A stretch of DNA of 64,000 nt from Spirulina subsalsa PCC 9445 (lineage in GTDB: Bacteria > Cyanobacteriota > Cyanobacteriia > Cyanobacteriales > Spirulinaceae). Below the pieces are notes generated by a model that worked only from the letters and a program-made list of their open reading frames with translations, had not been told where the DNA came from and did no database searches. Position numbers and translations under genes: made by a program. Shown in pieces: positions 1 through 8,557 of this stretch (positions are counted from its first letter, which is position 1; every line of letters begins with the position of its first letter). Where the stretch lies: NCBI RefSeq assembly GCF_000314005.1, contig NZ_JH980292.1, forward strand, positions 1,252,964-1,316,963, in the 5' to 3' direction.

Positions 1-286
1 GTTTAATTTCTTCAGTGTAAACCGTCTTCTGCACCTCATCCGGCAACAGAATCATAATTAAGTCCGCTTCCTTCGCCGCATCCGCCACAGACAAAACCTT
101 TAAGCCCGCATCCTGGGCTTTTTGAGTAGACTTACTCCCCGGATACAGTCCCACGACGACATTTACACCACTATCCTTTAAATTTAAAGCATGGGCATGA
201 CCTTGAGAGCCATAACCAATAATGGCAACCGTTTTACCATTCAAGAGGTCTAACTTAGCATCTTCATCATAGTACATTCGCGCCAT
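1..286 (-). CDS. ilvC: Ketol-acid reductoisomerase, N-terminal part (runs off the window)
   Basis: The reverse strand starts with ATG at 286 and encodes about 95 residues before the window edge. It begins [15 protein letters not shown] and contains the Rossmann-type NAD(P)H-binding stretch [17 protein letters not shown], followed by [11 protein letters not shown] and [12 protein letters not shown], the usual order of the IlvC N-terminal domain. The enzyme carries out the isomerisation and NADPH-dependent reduction step of valine and isoleucine biosynthesis, upstream of IlvD, which is also in this window (38216-39901) but not in the same transcription unit. The C-terminal metal-binding knotted domain lies outside the window. 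The motif makes the assignment strong despite truncation. Confidence 0.95.
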   Translation of the reverse strand, partial: MARMYYDEDAKLDLLNGKTVAIIGYGSQGHAHALNLKDSGVNVVVGLYPGSKSTQKAQDAGLKVLSVADAAKEADLIMILLPDEVQKTVYTEEIK

Positions 287-444
287 AAAAACGTATCTCC
301 TTTCCTATAACCACGAGGGGCGTGCAAACATAACATTGTATCACAGTTAGCAGTTCAAAACGCTGCGGTGTACTAATTAGCATTTTGTGGGACGCTATAT
401 CTGGGACTTGACAAAATGCACACAACTTTAACTTGTTCAGGCGA

Positions 445-1581
445 TTATGAATTACCCCCCACTTGCTCTAACTTCTTCTCATAAATTCGATAGCGCTTAC
501 AAATCTTAGCCCCAGCCGCCTCAATTAAACGGCGAGAGGGAAAATTATCCTCCCAAACATAAGACAACTCAGCCCGTTGATAGCCTTTTCGACTCCCTTT
601 TCCCTTTTGTATAACCCAATGAATTAACCCCAACGACACCATCTTCCGACGATATTCCGGCAAAGAACAAATCACCAAAATACGCACCTGATTAATTTGC
701 CGACGATACCATAAAAACTTAAGAATCCCGCAAATATTTAACTTGCCATTGACCCGTTTAAAGGCAATATTTAAATCCGGTAATGCCATCAAAAACCCGA
801 TCATTTTTCCATTATCCTCCGCAATCGGAAAAATATCCGGATCGACCACTTCTTTTAAATCCTGTGCCTCCGCTAAAAACTCCTCCTCACTTCTGGCGCT
901 AGAACTCCAATTCCGCTCAAAAGCTGTTGTAAAAAGTTGATATAAATTGCGACAATCCTCCTCAAACCCCTCCCCTTTTGTCCGCATCGGGCGAAACGTA
1001 ATCCCCGATTGACAAGCAATCCGATAGCCTTTTTCAAACTTAGGATCTAGTGCCATCTCTCGGGTGAAATTATAAGCATAGGCATCCTTCGCCTTCTGCC
1101 ATCCCAGCTGATCCATAAACTGGGGATAATAGGGCGGATTATAAGGCATCATCACCATAGGAGGACTATCAAACCCTTCCGTTAACATCAAACAATTATT
1201 ATGGGTTGATAAATCAATCGGCCCTCGCGCTACCGTCATCCCCTGTTCTTTTAACCACTGACAAGCCGCTTCTAATAAAGCCTCTGCTACGGCTAAATCC
1301 TCGATGACCTCAAAAAAGCCAAACAACCCTACAGACTGACCTTCTCGCTCAATTAAACTCTGATTCACGGCGGCTACAATACGCCCTACAACCTGTTCAT
1401 TTTGCCAAGCTAAAAAGCCTTGAAATTTGCCATATTTACAAAAAGGATTGTCAGGACTTAGAGATTTTTTTACACTACTTTGTAACGGTTGTACCCAGTT
1501 CGGATCGTTTTTATAAATATGTCTTGGGAGTTGAATAAACTGTTCAAGTTCTGCTTCCGTTGAGATTGGTTTAATCTCCAT
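445..1581 (-). CDS. GNAT-fold acyltransferase-like protein
   Basis: A 378-residue protein when started at ATG 1581, which has AGGAG six bases upstream. The longer frame to 1707 begins with TTG and has no comparable ribosome binding site. The N-terminus (EIKPISTEAELEQFIQLP) and the segments GKFQGFLAWQNEQVVGRI and FGFFEVIEDLAVAEALL resemble the large GNAT-like proteins of the YghO type, which have two acetyltransferase-like halves. The second half (GKMIGFLMALPDLN, then RILVICSLPEYRRKMVSLGL) looks like a second acyl-CoA-binding GNAT core. The substrate is unknown. It is transcribed alone, facing ilvC in the same direction across a 158-bp gap. Family fold is fairly safe; function is not. Confidence 0.6.
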   Translation of the reverse strand: MEIKPISTEAELEQFIQLPRHIYKNDPNWVQPLQSSVKKSLSPDNPFCKYGKFQGFLAWQNEQVVGRIVAAVNQSLIEREGQSVGLFGFFEVIEDLAVAEALLEAACQWLKEQGMTVARGPIDLSTHNNCLMLTEGFDSPPMVMMPYNPPYYPQFMDQLGWQKAKDAYAYNFTREMALDPKFEKGYRIACQSGITFRPMRTKGEGFEEDCRNLYQLFTTAFERNWSSSARSEEEFLAEAQDLKEVVDPDIFPIAEDNGKMIGFLMALPDLNIAFKRVNGKLNICGILKFLWYRRQINQVRILVICSLPEYRRKMVSLGLIHWVIQKGKGSRKGYQRAELSYVWEDNFPSRRLIEAAGAKICKRYRIYEKKLEQVGGNS

Positions 1582-2239
1582 TTCTTCTCCTGTTTTGGAT
1601 AAATGAATACGTTCTGCTGGGGGGGATTCACGAATTCCCTCGACGATATGGGGTAATTTTCCAAAAATCTTAGAACATAAATTAGGATGGCTATAGACAA
1701 AAAGCAATTCGATCCATCCCCTTAACTTAGATGATAAACTAGAAATATCCCCTCCCTCTCAAATTTTTCTAGGGTGATGGGGAAACTGCTATCAGCCGAC
1801 TGTCTCGAATCCCTCCCTTAACTGTTAAGCCATGATGGCCTTAAGCGAAACCCGTAAACTAACAATAGAAGAGTACCTCGCTTTTGAGGAAAACAGCCCC
1901 ATTAAACATGAGTATCGGGATAGAGAGGTCTATGCAATGGCTGGGACAACAGATCGCCATAACACGATTGCGCTCAATCTAGCAACTCTTATCCGTAACC
2001 ATTTGAGAGGAACAGATTGCCGGGTTTATTTCGCGGATATTAAAGCGAAAATTGAGGCAAAACATTGTTTTTATTATCCCGATTTATTCGTAACTTGTGA
2101 TGAACGAGATCGGGAGACGGCAACCTATAAATCGTTTCCGAAGCTGATTATTGAGGTTTTATCTGAGAGTACGGAAGGATTCGACCGAGGGGATAAGTTT
2201 AATGATTATCAAACTTTAGCGAGTCTGGAGGAATATGTG

Positions 2240-2400
2240 GGGCTTGCTGAATAAGTCCGAGAGTTGGGGAATCGGGAGTCGGGAGTCGGGAGTCGGGAGT
2301 CGGGAATAGGCAATCGTGCCAGTTTTAGATGATCTGTTCCCTGTTAAGAGTTCCCTGTTCCCTTGTTGAGCCTAGCATAGGCGTGTTATTCAGCAGACCC
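2240..2400. mobile_element. MITE with 15-bp imperfect terminal inverted repeats and 6-bp target duplication
   Basis: The left end reads GGGCTTGCTGAATAA and the reverse complement of the right end reads GGGTCTGCTGAATAA. The 161-bp element is flanked by TATGTG at 2234-2239 and again at 2401-2406. It has no coding capacity and its interior carries a short heptanucleotide tract (2265-2310). The insertion interrupts a Uma2 gene in frame. The same end sequence and a 6-bp duplication recur at 45272-45423, so both belong to one family mobilised by a transposase not seen here. Confidence 0.85.
2265..2310. repeat. STRR-like heptanucleotide tract inside the MITE
   Basis: Several head-to-tail copies of GGGAGTC or GGGAATC. 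The same unit recurs upstream of queE, upstream of the WYL gene and, in a related form, just before cas1. Here it lies inside the mobile element. Confidence 0.8.
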
Positions 2401-2478
2401 TATGTGGTGGTGAATAGCAAACATCAAAGGGTTGAGATATTTCGGCGAAAACGCACCCATTGGCAGTATGAAATCTAT

Positions 2479-2865
2479 TTACGCTTTACTGAAGCGGGCT
2501 GCTGAGGTACAGGTTTCGTGAATTTCTACGGCGTGTAAACCTTGTAAACCTGCGGCTTCGAGCCGTTCATAAACCCATTGTGCGATCGCCTCACTGGTGG
2601 GACTCTCTAATCCCGTTGTCTCGTTGAGGTAGTGATGATCTAAAAATTCCTCAAGGAGGGGCTTGAGATAGGCCTTGAGATCCCCAAAATCCTGAATCAT
2701 GCCTTGTTTTGCCCCCTCTCGAATCAGGCGATCGCCTTTTACATACACTCGTCCCACCCAACTATGACCATGGAGACGGCGACACTTCCCGTCATGGTAG
2801 GGCAAACGATGGGCGGCTTCAAAGCGAAATTCTTTATAAATAATCCACTGCTGACCGTTGGACAT
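2479..2865 (-). CDS. queD: 6-carboxy-5,6,7,8-tetrahydropterin synthase
   Basis: 128 residues, normal for QueD. The zinc ligands are visible as His19 (FRFEAAHRLPYH) and His32/His34 in CRRLHGHSW, with Cys28 in the catalytic cysteine position. The segment MIQDFGDLKAYLKPLLEEFLDHHYLNE is typical, and the C-terminal VEIHETCTSAARF carries the conserved Glu. The enzyme converts 7,8-dihydroneopterin triphosphate to 6-carboxytetrahydropterin in queuosine/7-deazaguanine synthesis. It follows queE by 8 bases on the same strand, so the two are cotranscribed. Its 3' end overlaps the broken Uma2 gene. Confidence 0.93.
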   Translation of the reverse strand: MSNGQQWIIYKEFRFEAAHRLPYHDGKCRRLHGHSWVGRVYVKGDRLIREGAKQGMIQDFGDLKAYLKPLLEEFLDHHYLNETTGLESPTSEAIAQWVYERLEAAGLQGLHAVEIHETCTSAARFSKA

Positions 2866-2873
2866 GAAAAACC

Positions 2874-3512
2874 TTAAAGAACTCCTAAAAACTTATGAGT
2901 TTGTAGACTAATCCGCCAGTCGGGATGGGCTAGTACATAATCAAACACTAACTTTTGACTACTGGGGGAATTCCATTCCGGTTGGAGGTATTTCGTGGCA
3001 AATTCCCCCACCTTCTCCCCTTGCAACTCCGCCCATTCTAAATCTGCGCGATCGCACACCACCACCTTTAACTCATCCACCCGTTTATAAATACTCTCAT
3101 GGGGCGGTTTAAACCGTTTCGGAGAAAACGTCACCCAATCAAAACAACCACTAAAGGGATGAGCGCCCGACGTTTCCAGATGGAGGCACAATCCCGCACC
3201 GTGCAGCGCCTCAGTGAGGGGATGGAGATCATGGAGTAACGGTTCCCCCCCCGTAATTACCACCATAGAAGGATTAACCCCCTTTGCCGCCTCTAGAAGC
3301 CTTTTTAGGGACTCTTGGGGGTGATGATTCATCGGCCAGGACTCTTTCGTATCACACCAAGAACAGCCCACATCACACCCCCCCAAACGAATAAAAAAGG
3401 CATTAGTCCCCGCCCAAGTCCCCTCCCCTTGAACGGAATGGAACATCTCCACCACCGGGTAGGTGATGGACGTGAGAACATTGGGAGAGAGTGAGGAAAT
3501 TTCAACAGTCAT
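2874..3512 (-). CDS. queE: 7-carboxy-7-deazaguanine synthase (radical SAM)
   Basis: 212 residues. The opening VVEMFHSVQGEGTWAG and the cluster motif GGCDVGCSWCD (Cys46, Cys50, Cys53) identify QueE; the family converts 6-carboxytetrahydropterin to 7-carboxy-7-deazaguanine with a [4Fe-4S] cluster and SAM. VVITGGEPLLHD is the SAM-binding GGEP motif, and FDWVTFSPKRFKPPHES matches the family middle region. The ATG at 3512 is eight bases from a heptanucleotide repeat block and has no clear Shine-Dalgarno sequence. An internal Met at residue 23 is less likely because the preceding residues fit the family. It is the first gene of a queE-queD unit. Confidence 0.92.
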   Translation of the reverse strand: MTVEISSLSPNVLTSITYPVVEMFHSVQGEGTWAGTNAFFIRLGGCDVGCSWCDTKESWPMNHHPQESLKRLLEAAKGVNPSMVVITGGEPLLHDLHPLTEALHGAGLCLHLETSGAHPFSGCFDWVTFSPKRFKPPHESIYKRVDELKVVVCDRADLEWAELQGEKVGEFATKYLQPEWNSPSSQKLVFDYVLAHPDWRISLQTHKFLGVL

Positions 3513-3520
3513 TACTGTAA

Positions 3521-3706
3521 GGGAACGGGGAACGGGGAACGGGGAATCGGGAATCGGGAATCGGGAGTCGGGAGTCGGGAGTCGGGAGTCGGGAGTCGGG
3601 AATGGGGAATGGGGAATAGGGAGTCGGGAGTCGGGAGTCGGGAATGGGGAATGGGGAATAGGGAGTCGGGAGTCGGGAGTCGGGAGTCGGGAGTCGGGAG
3701 TCGGGG
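3521..3706. repeat. STRR-like heptanucleotide repeat block next to the queE start
   Basis: About 25 head-to-tail units, mainly GGGAGTC with GGGAATC, GGGGAAT and GGGAATA variants, arranged in alternating runs. Short tandemly repeated repetitive (STRR) heptamers are known from filamentous cyanobacteria. The block takes up the whole 5' untranslated region of queE and ends about 70 bases from the 3' end of the next gene. Confidence 0.9.
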
Positions 3707-3778
3707 AAGAGGTAAGAGGGAATAATTATCAATTCTCCCCGGCTCCCCCTCTCCCCTGTTCCCCGTTCCCTAGCCCAG

Positions 3779-4120
3779 TTATTCCGTTTTTGGGGCAATA
3801 AACACCTTATAGAACAGGAAAACCACCCCAGCGAGAACTGCCAGAGCAATCAGAGAACTAACCAATTTTAAAACCGTATTGAGTAGCGATAAAACAATCC
3901 CCCCAATAATCACTAATCCTAAAATTTTTCCCGCCGGAGGAAGGTCATTAAACCATAGCTTAAACCGTTCAAAAACGGGTTTTAGTTCCTTTAAGCCCGC
4001 CTGAGCATTAAATGACGACTCAGATTCTGTACCGAAAGGAGTAGATTGGGACGGAGGCTGAACTTCTGTTTCAAGTTCTTGGAGTCTGCGCTTTAGGTTT
4101 GGATCATCTTGAAAAGTCAT
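3779..4120 (-). CDS. Small membrane protein of unknown function
   Basis: 113 residues starting MTFQDDPNLKRRLQELE, with an acidic, probably cytoplasmic N-terminal half and two closely spaced hydrophobic helices near the C-terminus (ILGLVIIGGIVLSLLN and SLIALAVLAGVVFLFYKVF). The charged end APKTE finishes the protein. I do not recognise the family, although the pattern is common among cyanobacterial conserved membrane proteins. It precedes queE on the same strand with the repeat block between them, so cotranscription with queED is possible but not supported by spacing. Confidence 0.7.
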   Translation of the reverse strand: MTFQDDPNLKRRLQELETEVQPPSQSTPFGTESESSFNAQAGLKELKPVFERFKLWFNDLPPAGKILGLVIIGGIVLSLLNTVLKLVSSLIALAVLAGVVFLFYKVFIAPKTE

Positions 4121-4648
4121 AAGCCAAATTCGGTAAAGGTGAGAAGCCCTAGTGCTAGGAGATCAAAGGTAATATCCTGTGTTTTGCCGGATCCCATCGG
4201 CATCAAGTAGCAACACATTTTAGCAATTCTAGCGCAGGGATTGGAAAAATACCGGATTTTTCTTCGGGATCGCGCAAAAGTTCGGCCGTAATAACGAGGA
4301 ACTTTTTAAATCAATGTGAGATCATTAAAGGGTAGAGATCAATTTCGCGATCAATAATGGTCAATTCCGGCGAAATATAGCCGATTTTCAGGAAAAAACA
4401 GGGACCTGTGATCGGATTGATTTGACCATGCTAGAATATCGAAGCGGTTATGACAGAAACCCTAGGGTAGGGTAAAAATCAGTAGATTTTCTGGGAGTTT
4501 CTCTTAGGTTACGCCAGTTTCTCCCGGGTTTCAGCGTTTAAGCCCAAACTGCCCTGTTTTGTCAACAGGAGAGTTTGTCAAAAATCGATTAGTCTAGAAT
4601 CGATGTTTACTCAAATTCATCATTGCCATCTCATTTAGGAGCAAGTGA
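4121..4648. other. 528-bp divergent intergenic region
   Basis: No gene, RNA or mobile element could be recognised. It separates a leftward membrane protein gene from a rightward secreted protein gene, so it should hold promoters for both. The only structured site seen is the palindrome at 4584-4604. Confidence 0.6.
4584..4604. promoter_or_regulatory. Inverted repeat, possible operator upstream of secreted protein gene
   Basis: Perfect 7-bp arms ATCGATT and AATCGAT separated by AGTCTAG, 44 bases before the ATG at 4649. A TTGTCA and a TAGAAT hexamer flank or overlap it, but with only 14 bases between them, so the promoter reading is weak. A dimeric regulator site is an inference. Confidence 0.35.
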
Positions 4649-5074
4649 ATGATGTCACGAAAAACTTGGACTCGTCTTGTGTTGTCTACCACGGTGACGA
4701 CTGGGTTATATCTAGGGGGTGCTATGAGTGTGAAAGCGGATCCCATTGCGATCGCACCAAATTCAACCTATCAAACCCTATTATCAGGTCGTTCCGGGGG
4801 CGACATCAAAACCGCCGACTGTGGTTTTGTTTCCAGAACCCCCAATCATACCATCCGTTTAGACAATTCCATTGATTCCATGACCATCGGGGTGGAAACA
4901 GATCAAGGAAGACCTACTTTGCTCATTGACGGTCCCGATGGTCGTTTTTGTGTGCAGGCCCGTCAAAACAAAATTGCCGAGATTACCGGACTCTGGCCTT
5001 CAGGGACTTATTTAATCCGGGTAGGAGATTTAGAAGGAAAACGTGCGAACTATACATTAAACATTAATCAGTAA
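4649..5074 (+). CDS. Secreted protein of unknown function
   Basis: 141 residues. The N-terminus has a typical Sec signal peptide: basic MMSRKTWTR, a hydrophobic stretch to about residue 25, and a likely cleavage after SVKADP. The mature part is about 110 residues with two cysteines (DCGF and FCVQ) that could form a disulfide, and ends in strand-like segments (GTYLIRVGDLEG, ANYTLNINQ) suggesting a small beta-sandwich. AGGAG at 4637-4641 supports the ATG at 4649; a second ATG follows directly. I do not recognise the family. It stands alone and is followed by a terminator-like hairpin. Confidence 0.75.
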   Translation: MMSRKTWTRLVLSTTVTTGLYLGGAMSVKADPIAIAPNSTYQTLLSGRSGGDIKTADCGFVSRTPNHTIRLDNSIDSMTIGVETDQGRPTLLIDGPDGRFCVQARQNKIAEITGLWPSGTYLIRVGDLEGKRANYTLNINQ

Positions 5075-5146
5075 TTCTAGGGTGGATGATAGCGCAATCT
5101 TAACAACTCAGAACTATCCCCTTTAGCTCCCCATTCAATGGGCAAT

Positions 5147-5173
5147 CCCCCGTTATAATCTTTATAATGGGGG
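5147..5173. terminator. Hairpin between convergent genes
   Basis: CCCCCGTTATAA pairs with TTATAATGGGGG through 12 bp (one G-T pair) and a 3-base loop, lying 70 bases after the secreted protein gene and 36 bases beyond the stop of the gene on the other strand. The following bases are only moderately T-rich, so it may work as a bidirectional terminator or an RNA-stabilising hairpin. Confidence 0.5.
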
Positions 5174-5208
5174 GTTTCCTGTCTCTGAACGAACCAACGG
5201 CTTCTCTC

Positions 5209-5463
5209 TCACTTTTCTAAGCGCACTACATACCATTGAAGATATTGCCCCGGTGCAATGTCCCACTCGCAAGCGGTTTCAAGGAGATGGCGGGCTTGGG
5301 CTTGGGGGGAGGGGAATTTTTTGAGGTAGGGGGGGAGGTCGGTTTGTTGTTCGAGCAGGGTTTGCAGTTTGGCTAATAGTTCGGCCTCACAGAGGAATTG
5401 TTCCGGCTGGTCGGGTTCAAGCACCACATAACCATCCTCTTGGTACATAATAGAATTCGCCAT
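5209..5463 (-). CDS. CRR7-like small protein (chlororespiratory reduction 7 family)
   Basis: 84 residues with MYQEDGYVVLEPDQPEQFL near the start and GQYLQWYVVRLEK at the very end. This layout (YVVLE motif, a helical middle with LLAKL repeats, terminal QWYVVRLEK) matches my memory of the cyanobacterial members of the CRR7 family, which in plants is needed for assembly of the chloroplast NDH complex. The cyanobacterial role is not well defined. The gene is divergent from selO, with 48 bases between start codons. Family assignment rests on recall of the terminal motif and is moderate. Confidence 0.65.
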   Translation of the reverse strand: MANSIMYQEDGYVVLEPDQPEQFLCEAELLAKLQTLLEQQTDLPPYLKKFPSPQAQARHLLETACEWDIAPGQYLQWYVVRLEK

Positions 5464-5511
5464 TTTTGGGTTTTTCCCCTTATTTTGTCTCGTTTTCCAC
5501 CACTTTAACTT

Positions 5512-6936
5512 ATGTCTAACGCTTTTCTCTCTCTCAACTATGAACCCGCTTTAGAACAACTGGGTGAGGATTATTATGATGTGGTGACGGCGGCGGATTT
5601 TCCTGAACACCGTCTGCGCTTCCGCAATGACCAACTTTTACCGATTTTGGGCTTAAGTCCCCAAGGGGTGGGGGATGATGATTTTATTGAGGCCTTTGGG
5701 CTGTTTATGGGGGCGCGTCCTTTTTTGGCCTTGCGCTATCACGGATATCAGTTTGGGGAGTATAACCCCTATTTGGGCGATGGTCGGGGTTTTCTCTATG
5801 GACAGGTGCGAGGGGTGGATGGGGAGTTATATGATTTCGGAACGAAGGGCTCCGGGAGAACGCCCTATTCTCGCAATGCGGACGGACGGTTAACCTTAAA
5901 GGGCGGGGTGCGGGAGGTGTTGGCGGCGGAAGCGCTGCATCAGTTGGGGGTGAAAACGTCGCGCTGTTTGAGCTTGATTGAGACGGGGGAGGCGCTCTGG
6001 CGAGGGGATGAACCTTCTCCTACTCGGTCTTCGGTGATGGTGCGTTTTAGCCGCTCTCATTTGCGCTTTGGCACCTTTGAACGGCTGCATTTTTTACAAC
6101 GACCGGATTTAATGGGGCGGCTGTTGGATCATTTAATCGCGGTCTATTATCCCGAGATTCCGGGGGATAAATCCCCTCAAGATCGTTACGCGCTCTGTTA
6201 TGGGGCTTTGGTGCGACGGACGGCGGAGTTGGTGGCGCAGTGGATGGCGGCGGGGTTCTGTCATGGGGTGTTGAATACGGATAATATGTCCATGACGGGG
6301 GAAAGTTTTGATTATGGCCCCTATGGGTTTATTCCTAGTTATGACCCCTATTTTACGGCGGCCTATTTTGACTATGGGCGACGCTATTGTTATGGCAATC
6401 AACCGGGGATTTGTCACTTGAATCTGGAAAAGTTGCAGGTTCCCCTTAAGTTGGTGGTGAGTCGGGAGGAGTTGGAGGCGGCTTTAGGGGAGTTTGATGG
6501 GGTGTATTTTGCCGCCTATCGTCGGTTGATGTTGGGTAAGTTGGGGTTTGAGGAGGGAATGCTTCCCGAGGAGATGGGGCGGGAGTTGGTGAGTTTGACC
6601 CTGCAACGGTTGGGGGAAACGGAGATTGGCTATCATGGCTTTTTTGCGGAGTTGGCCCAACAGTTTGGCCTGCGCTGGCGAGAGGATTGGTTAAAGGTGT
6701 TTGGGCGTTCTTCTTTTCCGGTGGAGGGCTGGGATGGTTGGCGTAAGTTGTATTATCAGGCGTTGAATGAGTTGCCGGAGGGGGAAATGATGGGGGTGAA
6801 GGGGAGATTAGGCGATCGCAATCCTAAAACCGCCCTCCTCCGTCCAGTGATTGAGGAGGTTTGGGAGGCGATCGCCCAAGATGACAACTGGGAGCCCTTT
6901 TATGGGCTATTAGAAACCCTCTGGGCTAAAGGATAA
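5512..6936 (+). CDS. selO: SelO/YdiU-family protein adenylyltransferase
   Basis: 474 residues of the pseudokinase-fold SelO family, which transfers AMP from ATP to protein hydroxyls. Signature segments are [18 protein letters not shown], the nucleotide-binding [37 protein letters not shown], and the catalytic/metal loop [13 protein letters not shown] (Asp257) followed by [14 protein letters not shown] (Asp267). The protein ends in [12 protein letters not shown] and has no Cys or Sec near its C-terminus; several SelO proteins, including the E. coli one, carry a redox-active Cys there. The gene is convergent with the WYL regulator and their coding ends overlap by 37 bases. Confidence 0.9.
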   Translation: MSNAFLSLNYEPALEQLGEDYYDVVTAADFPEHRLRFRNDQLLPILGLSPQGVGDDDFIEAFGLFMGARPFLALRYHGYQFGEYNPYLGDGRGFLYGQVRGVDGELYDFGTKGSGRTPYSRNADGRLTLKGGVREVLAAEALHQLGVKTSRCLSLIETGEALWRGDEPSPTRSSVMVRFSRSHLRFGTFERLHFLQRPDLMGRLLDHLIAVYYPEIPGDKSPQDRYALCYGALVRRTAELVAQWMAAGFCHGVLNTDNMSMTGESFDYGPYGFIPSYDPYFTAAYFDYGRRYCYGNQPGICHLNLEKLQVPLKLVVSREELEAALGEFDGVYFAAYRRLMLGKLGFEEGMLPEEMGRELVSLTLQRLGETEIGYHGFFAELAQQFGLRWREDWLKVFGRSSFPVEGWDGWRKLYYQALNELPEGEMMGVKGRLGDRNPKTALLRPVIEEVWEAIAQDDNWEPFYGLLETLWAKG

Positions 6937-8108
6937 TGCTCCAACAACCGTAAAGCCATCTGTCGATGTTTCTCCACTAACTCCGGTGGTGTCAGCACCT
7001 GAACCTTATCAGCGTAGCGTTGAACCCAAATACTAAACTCATCGAGCGATCGCCTTGGTAACACCACCCCATAATCTAAATAGTCCTGTCCCTTCCCTCG
7101 CCCCCGTTGCAGCGTCTGGCGGGGGTGGCGTAATTCCCCCTCCTGTATAAACTCACTAATGGGGGGAAAAAAGCGCACAGCCACCTCCACCTCCTCCCCC
7201 TTCCCCTGTAACTCCGCCTGTTGTTCCTCCAGACTCCCCAACTTCAACCCCCAACCCCGCTCCAACAAACAATAAGCCTGTTCTAAACTCAACCACTGGG
7301 CATCAATCCCCCGGCCTTTGGGAATCAACACCCGGCAATAATCCCCATAGCGATTCATCCGCCCCACCACTAACTGATTATTGGCACAGCGTTCATAGAG
7401 CAAATACCAGGCCGTATCCCGATACATTAACTGAAGGGGCCAGACCAAATCCGTCCCTAACGCCTTCTCCCCATACCAATCCACCGAGCGAGAAATTTCC
7501 ACCGGGAGCCCTTCCAGAATCACCTCCTCCAACAACGGCACACAATGAAAGAGGGTGTCCCGATACTGTTGTTTTTTGTACATTTCATCGGGGTCCGTGT
7601 AATTAATCGCCCGGTTGATATTTTGCCGCACGGGATAGGGTTGATTTTTGCTCCCTTGAGCGGGAAAAGGAAACCCCCGCAGTCGTTGTAAAATCTGTTC
7701 ATACATCCGGCGAATTTGCGGATCTCCCTGATACTTACCTTGGGACTCCAAACTATTGAGCGCCGCTTGCAGTTCCCGCACCGTCATCACCCCAGTTCCC
7801 AAATAGTAGCCCCAGCGATACATTCGCGGCTCTAAAATGCCGTAGTCTCGCAAGCGTTCCAAATCCTTCCGCAAGGTTCCCAAGGCCGGGTAGCGCTCGG
7901 ACCAATCATAGCCATGTTCCCGTGCCACCCGTTGCATTTGGGTTTGTAACTCAGCCAGCGCATTGTGTTGTCCTTGGGCTCCGGTGCGAGTCGCGAGGGG
8001 CTGGGGGCAACCCACCCCCGGAACACGGATTAAGGTGACAATTAACACCATAAGGCGCTCAAAGGATTTGCGATCGCTATAAGGATGAGATTGAGAAGGG
8101 CGGGGCAT
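6900..8108 (-). CDS. WYL-domain transcriptional regulator next to the CRISPR locus
   Basis: 402 residues. The N-terminal third has a helix-turn-helix-like arrangement ([19 protein letters not shown]) as in DeoR-type winged helices, and the centre contains the WYL core ([20 protein letters not shown]). The C-terminal part ends with [20 protein letters not shown], a WYL C-terminal extension. WYL proteins sense ligands and often control CRISPR-Cas loci; a cyanobacterial example represses a type I-D locus in Synechocystis. Its position upstream of csx18-cas1-cas2, on the opposite strand, suggests control of the adaptation module, which is inference. A heptanucleotide tract sits directly upstream of its start. 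Confidence 0.85.
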   Translation of the reverse strand: MPRPSQSHPYSDRKSFERLMVLIVTLIRVPGVGCPQPLATRTGAQGQHNALAELQTQMQRVAREHGYDWSERYPALGTLRKDLERLRDYGILEPRMYRWGYYLGTGVMTVRELQAALNSLESQGKYQGDPQIRRMYEQILQRLRGFPFPAQGSKNQPYPVRQNINRAINYTDPDEMYKKQQYRDTLFHCVPLLEEVILEGLPVEISRSVDWYGEKALGTDLVWPLQLMYRDTAWYLLYERCANNQLVVGRMNRYGDYCRVLIPKGRGIDAQWLSLEQAYCLLERGWGLKLGSLEEQQAELQGKGEEVEVAVRFFPPISEFIQEGELRHPRQTLQRGRGKGQDYLDYGVVLPRRSLDEFSIWVQRYADKVQVLTPPELVEKHRQMALRLLEHYPLAQRVSNSP

Positions 8109-8111
8109 AGT

Positions 8112-8262
8112 TGGGGAATAGGGAACGGGGAACAGGGAACAGGGAGTAGGGAGTAGGGAGTAGGGAGTAGGGAGTAGGGGGTAGGGAGTAGGGAATAGGG
8201 AACGGGGAACAGGGAACAGGGAATAGGGAGTAGGGAGTAGGGAATAGGGAGTAGGGAGTAGG
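8112..8262. repeat. STRR-like heptanucleotide tract upstream of the WYL gene
   Basis: Head-to-tail units such as GGGAGTA, GGGAATA, GGGAACG and GGGAACA fill 150 bases. The tract begins 3 bases from the WYL start codon and covers all of its 5' leader. Confidence 0.9.
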
Positions 8263-8282
8263 CACTAATGGACTACTCTCTC

Positions 8283-8557
8283 ATATTTCCCCCCCTTCCA
8301 AAGGGGGGTTAGGGGGGATAATATTTCCCCCCCTTCCAAAGGGGGGTTAGGGGGGATAATATTTCCCCCCCCTTCCAAGGGGGGGTTAGGGGGGATAATA
8401 TTCCCCCCCCTTCCAAAGGGGGGTTAGGGGGGATAATATTTCCCCCCCTTCCAAAGGGGGGTTAGGGGGGATAATATTTCCCCCCCTTCCAAAGGGGGGT
8501 TAGGGGGGATAGTATTTCCCCCCCTTCCAAAGGGGGGTTAGGGGGGATAATATTTCC
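8283..8557. repeat. Seven tandem copies of a 38-bp hairpin-forming unit
   Basis: The unit begins ATATTTCCCCCCC and has TTCCAAAGGGGGG then TTAGGGGGGATA. Copies start at 8283, 8321, 8359, 8398, 8436, 8474 and 8512, and a partial copy follows. They are almost identical, differing in the length of the C runs and one A-to-G change. Each unit has a C-run that can pair with either of two G-runs, so it can fold into alternative hairpins. It lies between the WYL gene and csx18, in the shared upstream region. Confidence 0.93.

Larger units (their letters stand above)
1832..2505 (+). pseudogene. Uma2-family (DUF820) endonuclease-like gene, split by a MITE
   Basis: The 5' part (1832-2239) encodes a Uma2-type protein starting MMALSETRKLTIEEYLAFEE with the family's nuclease-fold core YYPDLFVTCDERD and FPKLIIEVLSEST. 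The frame reaches EEYV and then enters an inserted element at 2240-2400, which gives a stop at 2254. Exactly after the element the sequence TATGTG is repeated and the Uma2 frame resumes in phase as YVVVNSKHQRVEIFRRKR and WQYEIY, ending at 2505. Removing the element and one TATGTG copy would restore about 169 residues. The last residues (LRFTEAGC) do not look like a normal Uma2 C-terminus and overlap the 3' end of queD by 27 bases, so the gene was probably also trimmed at its end. Uma2 genes are abundant in cyanobacteria and usually of unknown role. Confidence 0.85.

Noticed and set aside
3463-3849. Frames of 112 and 115 residues over the queE leader
   Set aside because: They are translations of heptanucleotide repeats, with periodic composition and no independent signals.
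4121-4648. tRNA, riboswitch or 6S-like RNA in the longer gaps
   Set aside because: I looked for cloverleaf ends, CCA-like 3' ends and known conserved riboswitch cores in gaps longer than 300 bases and found none I could support.
5896-6417. Minus-strand frames opposite selO
   Set aside because: Shadows of a GC-rich coding strand, with Arg/Pro/His-rich composition.
7520-8026. Minus-strand frames within the WYL gene
   Set aside because: They are out-of-frame shadows of the WYL coding sequence.
8077-8265. A 62-residue frame with PTPYSLFPTPYSL repeats
   Set aside because: This is the WYL leader tract read as protein.
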